From the NCBI RefSeq assembly GCF_002709775.1, contig NZ_PAQR01000037.1:1-64000 (forward strand): a stretch of 64,000 nt of DNA, read 5' to 3'. A program made the translations under genes and the position numbers. This DNA is from Thalassospira sp. (GTDB taxonomy: Bacteria > Pseudomonadota > Alphaproteobacteria > Rhodospirillales > Thalassospiraceae). The number at the start of each line of letters is the position of its first letter. Within the stretch, counting starts at the first letter, position 1. Under the pieces are notes generated by a model, which worked only from the letters and a program-made list of their open reading frames with translations, ran no database searches and was not told the DNA's origin. This document shows positions 8,017 through 16,964 of this stretch, in pieces.

Positions 8017-8089
8017 AGATACGCTGCGTATGTGAAGACAGATATATTCACATACATCGCGTATGTCAATTCACATACGCATCGTATGT
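8017..8089. promoter_or_regulatory. Three tandem 17-bp palindromic TetR operators
   Basis: Three near-identical 17-mers with half sites ACATAC/GTATGT: 8017-8033 (AGATACGCTGCGTATGT), 8050-8066 (ACATACATCGCGTATGT) and 8073-8089 (ACATACGCATCGTATGT). Start-to-start spacing is 33 and 23 bases. They fill the gap between divergent ridA and tetR and end 17 bases before the tetR start. Palindromes of this length and position are typical binding sites of the adjacent TetR repressor. Confidence 0.8.
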
Positions 8090-8106
8090 TAAAATCGGAG
8101 TGCCTG

Positions 8107-8709
8107 ATGGCTGCCAAAACGCGCGCTGAAAAAATGGAAGAAACCCGCCTTAAACTGATCGCTGCAGGTCGCAAGGCCTTTGCCGAAAAGGGATATGCGG
8201 ATGCCTCGATGGATGAATTGACCGCAACGGCAGGGCTGACGCGCGGGGCGCTTTATCACAATTTCGGTGACAAGCGCGGTCTGCTGGCGGCTGTGGTCGA
8301 TGAGGTAGACTCAGCCATGGCGCAAAAGGCCAAGGATGCCGGTGATGCTGCCGGGGGTGGCTGGAACGGCTTGATGGCCGAGGGCCGGACATATATCGAG
8401 CTGGCCCTTGATCCCGAAATCCAGCGGATTGTGCTGCGTGATGGTCCGGCCTTTCTGGGCGATCCATCAAACTGGCCGAGCCAGAACCGCTGTTTGCAGG
8501 CAACGATTCAAACACTGAGCGAATTGGCAGATCAGGGGGCGATCAAACCGGTTGATATCGAGGCGCTGGCACGGTTGCTAAATGGTGTTGCGATGAATGC
8601 CGCCCTTTGGGTCGCGGCAAGTGACGATCCACAAGAGACACTGCGCAAGGCGATTGCCGCGTTCGAAGTTCTTGCCGCCGGTGTGTTGGTCACACCTGAT
8701 GGGAAATGA
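8107..8709 (+). CDS. TetR family transcriptional regulator
   Basis: A 200-residue TetR-type repressor. The N-terminal helix-turn-helix reads IAAGRKAFAEKGYADASMDELTATAGL then TRGALYHNFGDKRGLLAAV (about residues 13-58), and the C-terminal helical domain would bind an unknown inducer. The start at 8107 has GGAG 7 bases upstream; an earlier in-frame ATG begins inside the operators and is rejected. It is divergent from ridA, and the three palindromes between them predict autoregulation and control of ridA. Confidence 0.92.
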   Translation: MAAKTRAEKMEETRLKLIAAGRKAFAEKGYADASMDELTATAGLTRGALYHNFGDKRGLLAAVVDEVDSAMAQKAKDAGDAAGGGWNGLMAEGRTYIELALDPEIQRIVLRDGPAFLGDPSNWPSQNRCLQATIQTLSELADQGAIKPVDIEALARLLNGVAMNAALWVAASDDPQETLRKAIAAFEVLAAGVLVTPDGK

Positions 8710-8780
8710 TGTCTGGCTGAGCGTGTGACCAACACTTGGACAGCGAGATCACATTCCGGCCCCTGCCCCGTCAAAAGAAG

Positions 8781-9125
8781 TCAGGCTTCGGGGGCACCTT
8801 CAAGATCAAAACCGGCACGGGTCCAGCTTTGAATGCCGCCCTTGAGGTTGCTAACGGCGCAATCAACATGTTCCAGGACGGCGTTGGCCGCCCCAAAGGA
8901 ACGCTGACCGACCGAACAGACAAAGACCAGATCGGTATCATTTTCATCGGTCAGATCGACAAGGGCCGGGATATCGAAGTTCGAGGTCGGGATATTGATC
9001 GCGGTTTCGATATGGCCGGTTGCGAATTCTTCGGCCTCGCGGACATCAATGACGGTGACGGCTTCTTCGCCGATCAGACGATCAAGTTCATGCGGTTCGA
9101 TAAACTGTACGGTTTCGTCGCTCAT
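8781..9125 (-). CDS. Single-domain rhodanese-like sulfurtransferase
   Basis: A 114-residue rhodanese domain. Family landmarks are VTVIDVREAEEFATGHIETAINIP near the N-terminus (CH2A motif) and the active-site loop CSVGQRS (about residues 70-76), whose cysteine would carry a persulfide. The six-residue loop resembles GlpE-type sulfurtransferases rather than Cdc25 phosphatases. It is convergent with tetR and appears monocistronic. The physiological sulfur acceptor is unknown. Confidence 0.9.
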   Translation of the reverse strand: MSDETVQFIEPHELDRLIGEEAVTVIDVREAEEFATGHIETAINIPTSNFDIPALVDLTDENDTDLVFVCSVGQRSFGAANAVLEHVDCAVSNLKGGIQSWTRAGFDLEGAPEA

Positions 9126-9736
9126 TCTGATGTCCTTTGGTGGCTTTTTCGGCCCGATCCTGCATGCTCGTGATAGCGCCGGGTGCGTCCATTACGCAAA
9201 TGCAAAATATTTTCGGCTCTCGCCTTTGATCAAAAAGCGGCACCAATACTGGACCAATGGTCACTTACATGTGAACGGGACCACACAATTTTACGCTCTT
9301 CGACGGAAGTATCGTCTTGCGAAATCAGTTCCTTATTCCCACGTCTGAATAACAGGGCAAATTGCCTTGGCAGGCTTAATGGTCACTTCGACAATCATTA
9401 GACAGAAGCCTGCCCCGACATATTCAGTGTCGGCATATTGGTCGCCGCAACGGGGCCCAAAAGAGTCTGATCAAGACTGTAAAACGGCGCAAACGCCGCA
9501 ACTGCACAATCGAATTTTCACACGTTTGGCATGATCCGCCAGAGATTAATCGCGAACGCCTTTTGTTAATGCATCACCGCTGGCAGCGTTCCCTATCCGG
9601 AAACCTGCCGACGCCGCCAAACCGGGAACGGGTGATCCTGCCCGCGACAAGACAAAACGCAGAATTGCGCAAGAACAGGAATGAAACAGGAAACACAAGT
9701 TTGACAGTGCGATAACGTTTGAAAGGAGACCGCGCC
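9126..9736. other. Non-coding stretch upstream of prkA
   Basis: These 611 bases between rhodanese and prkA contain only short open frames without a ribosome-binding site or recognisable product. The end nearest prkA carries a TTGACA (9702-9707) and the AAAGGAG Shine-Dalgarno of prkA. I see no clear -10 partner and no sigma-54 -24/-12 pair. Nothing else could be supported. Confidence 0.4.
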
Positions 9737-11680
9737 ATGGCTGAGAAGGATATCTTCGAGCTGTATGCGGAAGGCTATGACGGAAAGCAGGAAACTGAAC
9801 TGACCATCCGCGATTATCTTAATCTGTGTCGCGAAGACCCGACTGCCTATGCCTCTGCCGCTGAACGCATGATTACTGCGATTGGTGAACCGGAACTGAT
9901 CGACACCTCGACAGATTCCCGACTTGGCCGCATCTTCCTGAACCGAACCATCAAACGTTATCCCGCCTTTGCCGATTTCTTTGGCATGGAAGAAACCATC
10001 GAACGCATTGTCGGCTTCTTCAAATATGCGGCCCAAGGCCTTGAGGAACGCAAACAGGTTCTTTACCTGCTGGGGCCGGTTGGCGGCGGTAAAAGTTCGC
10101 TTGCCGAGCGCCTCAAGGAGCTGATGGAACGTGAACCGATTTACGTGCTCAAGGCCGGTGATGAAATCAGCCCGGTCTTTGAGAGCCCGCTTGGCCTGTT
10201 TAACCCGGCCAAGATGGGGGATGCGATCGAGGATAAATACGGCATTCCCAAGCGTCGCCTGACGGGGCTTATGTCCCCATGGGCAGTCAAGCGCCTTGAT
10301 GAGTTTGGCGGGGATCTGACCAAGTTTTCGGTGGTGAAACTGATCCCGTCGCGCCTGCGTCAGATTGCAATTGCCAAAACCGAACCCGGTGATGAGAACA
10401 ATCAGGATATCTCGTCACTGGTTGGTAAGGTCGATATCCGCAAGCTTGAATATTTCAGCCAGAATGACCCGGATGCCTATAGCTATTCCGGGGGCCTTAA
10501 CCGCGCCAATCAGGGGCTTCTTGAATTTGTCGAGATGTTCAAGGCGCCGATCAAGATGCTGCATCCGCTTCTGACCGCGACACAGGAAAGCAACTATATC
10601 GGCACGGAAAACCTTGGCGCCATTCCGTTCCAGGGTTTGATCCTGGCCCACTCCAACGAGGCCGAATGGCAGACCTTCAAGGCCAACAAGAATAACGAGG
10701 CCTTCATTGACCGCATCTCCGTGATCAAGGTGCCCTACTGCCTGCGGGTAACGGAAGAAACCATGATCTACGACAAGCTGTTGCAGGGATCAGAGCTTGA
10801 ACACGGGTCGTGTGCACCCGGCACGCTCAAGATGCTGGCACAGTTTTCGGTGCTGTCGCGCCTGCAGGAACATGAGAATTCCAATCTTTATTCCAAGATG
10901 CGGGTCTATGACGGCGAGACATTGAAGGATGTCGATCCCAAGGCGAAATCCATGCAGGAATACCGTGACACCGCCGGTGTTGATGAAGGCATGGATGGCA
11001 TTTCAACCCGCTTTGCCTTCAAGGTTCTGTCGGAAACCTTTAACCATGACACGCATGAAGTTGCCGCCGATCCGGTGCATCTGATGTATGTGATGGAACA
11101 GGCCATCCGGCGCGAACAGTACCCGGAAGAACGCGAAAAGGCCTATATGGACTTTATCAAGTCCGAACTGGCCCCGCGCTATGCCGAGTTTATCGGGGCG
11201 GAAATCCAGAAGGCGTATCTCGAAAGCTATTCCGATTACGGGCAGAACCTGTTTGATCGATACGTCGCATATGCCGATGCCTGGATCGAGGATCAGGACT
11301 TCAAGGATCCCGATACCGGTCAGCTTCTGGATCGCAAGATCATTGATCAGGAACTTTCGAAAATCGAGAAGCCGGCGGGCATCGCCAATCCCAAGGATTT
11401 CCGTAACGAGGTCGTCAAGTTTGCCCTGCGTGCACGTGCCAATAACAAGGGCAAGAACCCGGCATGGACATCCTATGAGAAACTGCGCGATGTGATCGAA
11501 AAACGCATGTTCAGTCAGGTCGAGGACCTGCTGCCGGTGATTTCGTTCGGCTCGAAGAAAGACAGCGAGACCGAGAAGAAACACAACGAATTCGTCAAAC
11601 GCATGATCGATCGCAAATATACCGAACGTCAGACCCGCCGTCTGGTCGAATGGTACATGCGTGTCAACAAGGCCGGTTAA
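9737..11680 (+). CDS. prkA: PrkA/YeaG family AAA+ serine protein kinase
   Basis: A 647-residue YeaG/PrkA protein. The N-terminal AAA+ domain has Walker A GPVGGGKSS (113-121) and the PrkA-typical RLTGLMSPWAVKRLDEFGGD and SRLRQIAIAKTEP segments. The C-terminal third matches the PrkA kinase-like domain. Homologues are described as serine kinases acting in starvation and stress responses, and an AAA+ protease-like role has also been proposed, so the biochemical label is open. The start at 9737 has GGAG 8 bases upstream; an ATG 18 bases earlier overlaps that site. It heads the prkA-yeaH-spoVR cluster. Confidence 0.95.
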   Translation: MAEKDIFELYAEGYDGKQETELTIRDYLNLCREDPTAYASAAERMITAIGEPELIDTSTDSRLGRIFLNRTIKRYPAFADFFGMEETIERIVGFFKYAAQGLEERKQVLYLLGPVGGGKSSLAERLKELMEREPIYVLKAGDEISPVFESPLGLFNPAKMGDAIEDKYGIPKRRLTGLMSPWAVKRLDEFGGDLTKFSVVKLIPSRLRQIAIAKTEPGDENNQDISSLVGKVDIRKLEYFSQNDPDAYSYSGGLNRANQGLLEFVEMFKAPIKMLHPLLTATQESNYIGTENLGAIPFQGLILAHSNEAEWQTFKANKNNEAFIDRISVIKVPYCLRVTEETMIYDKLLQGSELEHGSCAPGTLKMLAQFSVLSRLQEHENSNLYSKMRVYDGETLKDVDPKAKSMQEYRDTAGVDEGMDGISTRFAFKVLSETFNHDTHEVAADPVHLMYVMEQAIRREQYPEEREKAYMDFIKSELAPRYAEFIGAEIQKAYLESYSDYGQNLFDRYVAYADAWIEDQDFKDPDTGQLLDRKIIDQELSKIEKPAGIANPKDFRNEVVKFALRARANNKGKNPAWTSYEKLRDVIEKRMFSQVEDLLPVISFGSKKDSETEKKHNEFVKRMIDRKYTERQTRRLVEWYMRVNKAG

Positions 11681-11705
11681 GCTCCCCCCTGTCTTTCCCG
11701 GCCCG

Positions 11706-11792
11706 ACCGGGCGGCTTCGTCCCTTGTCCGCCCGGTTACTTCTTCGCCGCAGGATGTGGCTTTGGTCCATCACCCAATGTCACATCCTGCGG
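11706..11792 (+). repeat. Two consecutive stem-loops between prkA and yeaH
   Basis: Stem 1: ACCGGGCGG (11706-11714) with CCGCCCGGT (11728-11736). Stem 2: CCGCAGGATGTG (11747-11758) with CACATCCTGCGG (11781-11792), 12 perfect pairs around a 22-base loop. No U tract follows, so they are more likely mRNA processing or stabilising structures, or an operator, than a terminator. Confidence 0.55.
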
Positions 11793-11854
11793 GCATTCAA
11801 GGCGCAAGCGACCTGCACAACGCGCTTTTGAACCGTGCAAGGATGTGACTGCCC

Positions 11855-13192
11855 ATGCTTTATATTGTGGATCGCCGCAAGAACCCGACCGGCAAAAGTC
11901 TTGGTAACCGGCAACGTTTCATGCGCCGCGCGAAGGCCCAGATCAAAAAGGCGGTTGAAAACACCATCCGGTCGCGCGGCATTACCGATATTTCCAGCGG
12001 CGATCAGATCACCATTCCCGGCAAAACGTTAAAGGAGCCGGGTTTCCATCACCAGGGCCGTGGCGGCAACCGCAACTATGTCCTGCCCGGAAACAAGAAG
12101 TTTGTTCAGGGCGACCGTATCGCCCGTCCGCAAGGTGGCGAAGGTGGTTCGGGCGGATCACAAGCAAGCCCCGACGGCGAAGGTGAAGATGAATTCCAGT
12201 TCACCCTTACCCGTGACGAGTTTCTCGATATCTTCTTTGAAGACTTGGAATTGCCCGATCTTTTGAAAAAAAGCCTAAAGCAGACCACCGCCTTTCGCAC
12301 GGCACGCGCAGGCTTTTCGGTTGAGGGCACGCCATCGAACCTGAGCCTTGTGCGCACCATGCGCAATTCCCTGGCGCGCCGCATCGGGTTGCGTCGCCCG
12401 AAAACCGCCGAGGTGCGCGAGCTTGAAGAAAAGATCGCCGCCCTTCAGGCCAAGGCGGAAAAGCGCCCGAATGGCAAGCTGACCAAGGCTGATGACGAAA
12501 CGCTTCATACCCTGCTGGCGGACCTTGAAGAAGCCAAACGGCGGATGAAGGCGATCCCGTTCATTGATCCGATTGATACCCGCTATAACCAGTTTCAACA
12601 AATCCCCGATCCCAATACACAGGCGGTGATGTTCTGTTTGATGGATGTGTCGGGATCGATGTCCGAGCAGATGAAGGAACTGGCAAAGCGGTTCTTCATG
12701 CTTTTGCATCTTTTCCTTCATCGCAAATACGAGCATGTCGAGGTGGTCTTTATCCGCCATACATCACGCGCGGCCGAGGTCGATGAAGAAACCTTTTTCT
12801 ATTCGCGTGAAACCGGCGGCACGATCGTTTCCACCGCGTTAGAGGAAATGAAAAAGGTGCTGGTGGATCGCTATCCCACCGATCAGTGGAACATCTATGC
12901 CGCCCAGGCATCTGACGGCGATAACTATTCCAATGACGGGGCAAAATGCACAGCCCTTCTGGCAGAGGACCTTCTGCCCAAGTGCCAGTATTACGCCTAT
13001 ATCGAAATCACTGATGAGCGCGAGGCAGAGATTTTTGCCGCCGCCGAAGGTGAAACCGCCCTTTGGAAGGCCTATGCACCGATTGCCAGGGTCAATCCGC
13101 AATTTGCCCTGAAACGGGTGACCAAGGCTGCGGATATCTTCCCGGTCTTCCGGGAACTGTTTGCCAAGAACCGTGCGGAGGCAGGCCAATGA
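11855..13192 (+). CDS. yeaH: YeaH/YhbH family (DUF444) VWA protein
   Basis: A 445-residue DUF444 protein. The first 90 residues are strongly basic (LYIVDRRKNPTGKSLGNRQRF, conserved in the family), followed by an acidic linker, and then a von Willebrand A-like domain with the metal-site motif DVSGSMS (about residues 263-269). It is universally linked to prkA, and the two are thought to act together during starvation. The ATG at 11855 lies 174 bases after prkA. The stop overlaps the spoVR start (ATGA), indicating coupling with spoVR. Confidence 0.93.
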   Translation: MLYIVDRRKNPTGKSLGNRQRFMRRAKAQIKKAVENTIRSRGITDISSGDQITIPGKTLKEPGFHHQGRGGNRNYVLPGNKKFVQGDRIARPQGGEGGSGGSQASPDGEGEDEFQFTLTRDEFLDIFFEDLELPDLLKKSLKQTTAFRTARAGFSVEGTPSNLSLVRTMRNSLARRIGLRRPKTAEVRELEEKIAALQAKAEKRPNGKLTKADDETLHTLLADLEEAKRRMKAIPFIDPIDTRYNQFQQIPDPNTQAVMFCLMDVSGSMSEQMKELAKRFFMLLHLFLHRKYEHVEVVFIRHTSRAAEVDEETFFYSRETGGTIVSTALEEMKKVLVDRYPTDQWNIYAAQASDGDNYSNDGAKCTALLAEDLLPKCQYYAYIEITDEREAEIFAAAEGETALWKAYAPIARVNPQFALKRVTKAADIFPVFRELFAKNRAEAGQ

Positions 13193-14760
13193 GTAGCAAG
13201 ACCAAATCCGCCGACAAACTTCTTTTCACCAGTGCCGACTGGGATTTCGAGACGCTAAAAGCGACCTATGACGCCATTGAGGATATCGCGATCAACGAGC
13301 TTAAGCTTGATGTCTACCCCAATCAGGTTGAGGTGATCACATCCGAGCAGATGCTGGATGCCTATTCATCGATTGGCATGCCGCTGATGTATCATCACTG
13401 GTCGTTTGGCAAACGCTTCGTGCGTGACGATGTCATGTATCGCAAAGGTTATCAGGGACTGGCCTATGAGATCGTGATCAACTCCAACCCCTGCATTTCC
13501 TATGTGATGGAAGAAAACACCATCGTCATGCAGGCCTTGGTGATTGCGCATGCGGCGTTCGGACATAATCACTTTTTCAAGAACAACTACCTGTTCAAGC
13601 AATGGACCGATGCCGACGGCATTCTGGATTACCTGCAATTTGCCAAGGGCTATATCGCCAAGTGCGAGGACAGGTATGGCTTTGATGCGGTTGAGCGGAT
13701 TCTTGATGCCGCGCACGCCCTGATGGATCAGGGGGTCAATCGCTATTCCCGGCCGGAAAAACCCAACCTTGCGGCCGAGCTGGAGCGCGAACGCGAACGC
13801 GCCAAATATGAAGACGAGACCTATAACGACCTGTGGCGCACCCTGCCCCAGTCCGATCCCGGCGATCAGGATATGGACGAGCTTAAACGCAAAATGCGGG
13901 TTGAGGAACGCCGCGCGCAGTTTGGCCTGCCGGAAGAAAACCTGCTTTATTTCCTGGAAAAGAACGCCCCGTCGCTTCAGGCGTGGGAGCGCGAGATTTT
14001 GCGCATCGTGCGCAATATCGGGCAGTATTTCTATCCGCAGAAACAGACCAAGATGATGAATGAAGGCTGCGCGTGCTATGTGCACTACGCCATCATGAAC
14101 AGCCTCTATGACAAGGGCCTGATTTCCGAAGGGGCGATGATGGAATTCATCGATTACCATTCGCGCGTGGTGTTTCAGGCCGAATATGACGACCAGCGCT
14201 ATTCGGGTTTCAACCCCTATGCGCTTGGCTTTGCCATGATGCAGGACATCCACCGCATCTGCGTTGACCCGACCGAGGAAGATCATAAATGGTTCCCTGA
14301 CATTGCGGGTAACAATGAACCGGTCGAGACGCTCAAAGAAGCCTGGGCGCATTACCGCGATGAAAGCTTCATCCTGCAATTCCTGTCACCCAAAGTGATG
14401 CGCGACATGCGGATGTTCATGATAATTGATCACAGCACAACCCCGCATCTTGAGGTCGCCGCCATTCATGACGATAATGGCTATCGCAAGGTGCGCCGGT
14501 CCCTGGCCCGGATGCATGACATTTCGGTCCGCGAACCCGACATGCAGGTGGTCGATGTGGATATCCGCGGCAACCGCCAGCTTTACATCCAGCATACCGA
14601 ACATGACGGCATACGCCTTGAAAAGTCCGAAGCGGAAATGACGCTGGGCTATATCGGGCAATTGTGGGGCTATGGCGTGACCTTGCAGGCCGTTGATTAT
14701 GAAAGCGGCGAAATCCTGCATGAAATGAATTACCAGCCCGAAGACCTCGCCGGGAACTAG
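13189..14760 (+). CDS. spoVR: SpoVR/YcgB family protein
   Basis: A 523-residue SpoVR-like protein (YcgB in E. coli, involved in B. subtilis spore cortex formation). The conserved block NEGCACYVHYAIMNSLYDKGLISEG lies near residues 287-311, with clustered His and Glu residues (HNHFFKNNYLFKQW earlier) that suggest a metal-dependent catalytic centre. The molecular activity is not established. I start at 13189 because it overlaps the yeaH stop in ATGA; a longer in-frame extension to 13063 reads through yeaH. Third member of the prkA-yeaH-spoVR triad. Confidence 0.93.
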   Translation: MSSKTKSADKLLFTSADWDFETLKATYDAIEDIAINELKLDVYPNQVEVITSEQMLDAYSSIGMPLMYHHWSFGKRFVRDDVMYRKGYQGLAYEIVINSNPCISYVMEENTIVMQALVIAHAAFGHNHFFKNNYLFKQWTDADGILDYLQFAKGYIAKCEDRYGFDAVERILDAAHALMDQGVNRYSRPEKPNLAAELERERERAKYEDETYNDLWRTLPQSDPGDQDMDELKRKMRVEERRAQFGLPEENLLYFLEKNAPSLQAWEREILRIVRNIGQYFYPQKQTKMMNEGCACYVHYAIMNSLYDKGLISEGAMMEFIDYHSRVVFQAEYDDQRYSGFNPYALGFAMMQDIHRICVDPTEEDHKWFPDIAGNNEPVETLKEAWAHYRDESFILQFLSPKVMRDMRMFMIIDHSTTPHLEVAAIHDDNGYRKVRRSLARMHDISVREPDMQVVDVDIRGNRQLYIQHTEHDGIRLEKSEAEMTLGYIGQLWGYGVTLQAVDYESGEILHEMNYQPEDLAGN

Positions 14761-14781
14761 ATCAACCTTGTCGTCCGACCA

Positions 14782-15654
14782 TCATCTGTCTTCCCAATAG
14801 CGATCCGGGATCGCCTTTACCTGGTCTGACAAGAACGGGTTCTCAATTCTGAACACCTTGCGGTTCGGGTCGCGAATGGCACGTAATGATCTTGCTATCG
14901 CTTGGTTGGAGTAAAAATGCCGCATGAAAGCACCGCTTTCATAGGCGTTTTGCAATCCTTCGGTCAGGATTTCCTGACGGATCGTATCGTCTTTGCGGAC
15001 GTAGATGAAGAAATCCATTGGGTAAGCCAATAACAAACTATCATCCAGAGCCACATCAAGGCCGGCATCTTCGGCGAGCCCCAGTTCGGCATGGACCTCA
15101 TGAACGCCCCTGTTTAGCAGATCAAATCGCTCGTGTATCAGCATCCGCCAGAGGTTCTGGTAATTTGCAGTTTCCACACAAAATCCATTGGCTTCCAAAA
15201 CCTGAGTATCAAGCCAGTCCGACCCCGACCCAATACAATGATGTTTAAGTTCCTCGACAGAATTAATTGTCTTGAGAGCTGCTTGCGTTTCAGGGCGAAT
15301 TGCAAAAACCCGATACCCGAGAATACCGCGCGTCAAAGGGATTGGTATTTGGGAAAATCGCGCCTCTCTTTCGGGTGTATACCCCGCAAACATCACATCG
15401 ATACTGTTGCGATCCATCAAGTCCATGATGCGCGATACAGAGGCATCACCGAAATCGTCAAAGATCAGTTGATGATCACCTTCGGCATGTTCAATCGCCA
15501 ACTGCAGAACTTCATACTGATAAGAAAATGGACCCGTTTTCGGATCACCAAAAAACGGAACACGGAATGTCTCGGCCTGTGCCGGACCAAACACAAGCAA
15601 CTGAAGGGTTAAAAATCCGGTCAGGAAAAGAACCCAAAAACGACGAATATTCAA
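14782..15654 (-). CDS. Periplasmic solute-binding-like protein (copy 1 of a pair)
   Basis: A 290-residue secreted protein resembling the family 3 solute-binding fold. Residues 1-27 are a signal peptide ending AQA before ETFRVPFFG. The reading frame begins at TTG (15654); no ATG lies between it and the signal peptide, and an AGGG-like site is upstream. Conserved features shared with the gene at 19545-20408 include ETxxVP at the mature N-terminus, DVMFAGYTPERE, PLTRGILGYRVF, CIGSGSDWLDT, a later cysteine, and LLAYPMDFFIYVRKD. Two cysteines (in HCIGSG and GFCVET) could form a disulfide. It has no linked permease on its own strand. The ligand is unknown. Confidence 0.75.
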   Translation of the reverse strand: MNIRRFWVLFLTGFLTLQLLVFGPAQAETFRVPFFGDPKTGPFSYQYEVLQLAIEHAEGDHQLIFDDFGDASVSRIMDLMDRNSIDVMFAGYTPEREARFSQIPIPLTRGILGYRVFAIRPETQAALKTINSVEELKHHCIGSGSDWLDTQVLEANGFCVETANYQNLWRMLIHERFDLLNRGVHEVHAELGLAEDAGLDVALDDSLLLAYPMDFFIYVRKDDTIRQEILTEGLQNAYESGAFMRHFYSNQAIARSLRAIRDPNRKVFRIENPFLSDQVKAIPDRYWEDR

Positions 15655-16010
15655 AGCTCTACCCTAGGAAACGAAATTTTTCAAAAACATCTCTTTTAGG
15701 TGGCAAGTGGCTTACAGATTTAAAGGTCGGTTCTCGTAGAAATTACGTTCTACCAGTCTTGACGGAAACATAACGCCCGAATCCCGGTCGATTTCCCATC
15801 CTTTTGGACAGCACCTATTCCAATCCCCTTGCCTAAAAGCACTTATTGAGTGCAATAAACAAAACAAAAACACGCTTAAATATACCTTTTAATCAAAAAA
15901 TTCGCACCCATTCATTTAAGAACGAAAATCAGTTGCGTTAAATAAATAGGAATGATTATTAATTTCGCATACTTGAAAGATAATAACTCACATTTCCGAC
16001 TGCCGCCGGA
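15655..16010. promoter_or_regulatory. AT-rich divergent promoter region, copy 1 SBP / dppB
   Basis: A 356-base AT-rich gap between divergent genes. A small inverted repeat GCACT-TATTG-AGTGC lies at 15839-15853. No ORF, tRNA or recognisable operator was seen. Promoters for both neighbours must be here or close by, but I could not assign them convincingly. Confidence 0.4.
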
Positions 16011-16964
16011 ATGAAAGACCGTTTTATGGCTTCGCGCGTGACTGCACGCATAACCCATGCCCTGATCTTGCTGTTCATCGTTTCGGTGGTCGGCTTTGCG
16101 TTGTTGCGGCTCATGCCCGGCGACTTTGCCGAGATCCTGTTGATGGCGCAGATGGATGGCACCCTGCCCGATGCCAATCAGGTGGCGCGTTATGCTGATC
16201 AGAACGGTCTGAATGATCCCCTGCCACAACAATATCTGCGCTGGCTTTTTGCTCTTTTGCAGGGGGATTTGGGTAAGTCCTTTATCAGCAATGAGCCAAT
16301 CATTAGCGACATCACACTGCGCATGGGGCAGTCGCTTTTGCTGGCCGTGCTGTCGATGTCACTTGCCCTGATCATTGCCGTGCCAATTGGGATTGTCTGT
16401 GCGCGTTATCCCGGCAGCCGGATTGATCGCATTGCCGGCATGATCAGTGTCATTGGCATGTCGATCCCGAATTTCTGGTATTCGCTGCTTCTCGCCCTTT
16501 TATTTTCGCTTGTGCTCGGCTGGCTGCCCACCGGCGGGCATGGCACATGGGCGCATGCGGTTCTGCCGACATTGGTAATTGCCACCTCGATCGCAGGCGT
16601 CCTGTCGCGCTATGTGCGAGGCAGTCTTCTTGAAGAACTTTCCAAACCCTATATCCGCACCGCCAAGGCCAAGGGGTTGAGCCGCCTGCGCACCGTTCTG
16701 CGCCATGCGGTGCCCAATACGGCACCCGGCATCCTGACCTTTTCGGGCATGCAGTTCGCGCGGATTTTTGATGGCATGATCATTGTCGAAACCCTGTTTG
16801 CCTGGCCGGGGCTGGGCCGGTTTCTGGTGGAATCGCTTTTGAACCGCGATTACCCGGCCATTCAGGCCTGCTTCCTTTTGATTGCCGGCAGTTACATTCT
16901 GGTCAATCTGATCGTTGATCTGTGCATCGCCTTTTACGATCCCCGCACCCGGGAGATCGTGTGA
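16011..16964 (+). CDS. Dipeptide/oligopeptide-type ABC transporter permease (DppB family)
   Basis: A 317-residue inner-membrane protein of the DppB/OppB family. The N-terminal helix is followed by the family motif LLRLMPGDFAEILL, and the EAA-type cytoplasmic loop reads PYIRTAKAKGLSRLRTVLRHAVPN (about residues 214-237), which would contact an ATPase. About six transmembrane segments are apparent. A second in-frame ATG at 16026 gives a slightly shorter protein and neither start has a strong Shine-Dalgarno. It overlaps dppC by one base (TGATG). No ATPase gene accompanies the operon. Confidence 0.9.
   Translation: MKDRFMASRVTARITHALILLFIVSVVGFALLRLMPGDFAEILLMAQMDGTLPDANQVARYADQNGLNDPLPQQYLRWLFALLQGDLGKSFISNEPIISDITLRMGQSLLLAVLSMSLALIIAVPIGIVCARYPGSRIDRIAGMISVIGMSIPNFWYSLLLALLFSLVLGWLPTGGHGTWAHAVLPTLVIATSIAGVLSRYVRGSLLEELSKPYIRTAKAKGLSRLRTVLRHAVPNTAPGILTFSGMQFARIFDGMIIVETLFAWPGLGRFLVESLLNRDYPAIQACFLLIAGSYILVNLIVDLCIAFYDPRTREIV

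Noticed and set aside
9183-9401. 72-residue open frame upstream of prkA
   Set aside because: No Shine-Dalgarno, no recognisable sequence, overlaps another random frame.
13063-13188. N-terminal extension of SpoVR
   Set aside because: Overlaps yeaH in another frame, Cys-rich and unlike the family; ATG 13189 overlaps the yeaH stop and fits.
13366-14379. 337-residue open frame antisense to spoVR
   Set aside because: Shadow produced by GC-biased codons; the plus-strand SpoVR protein is unambiguous.
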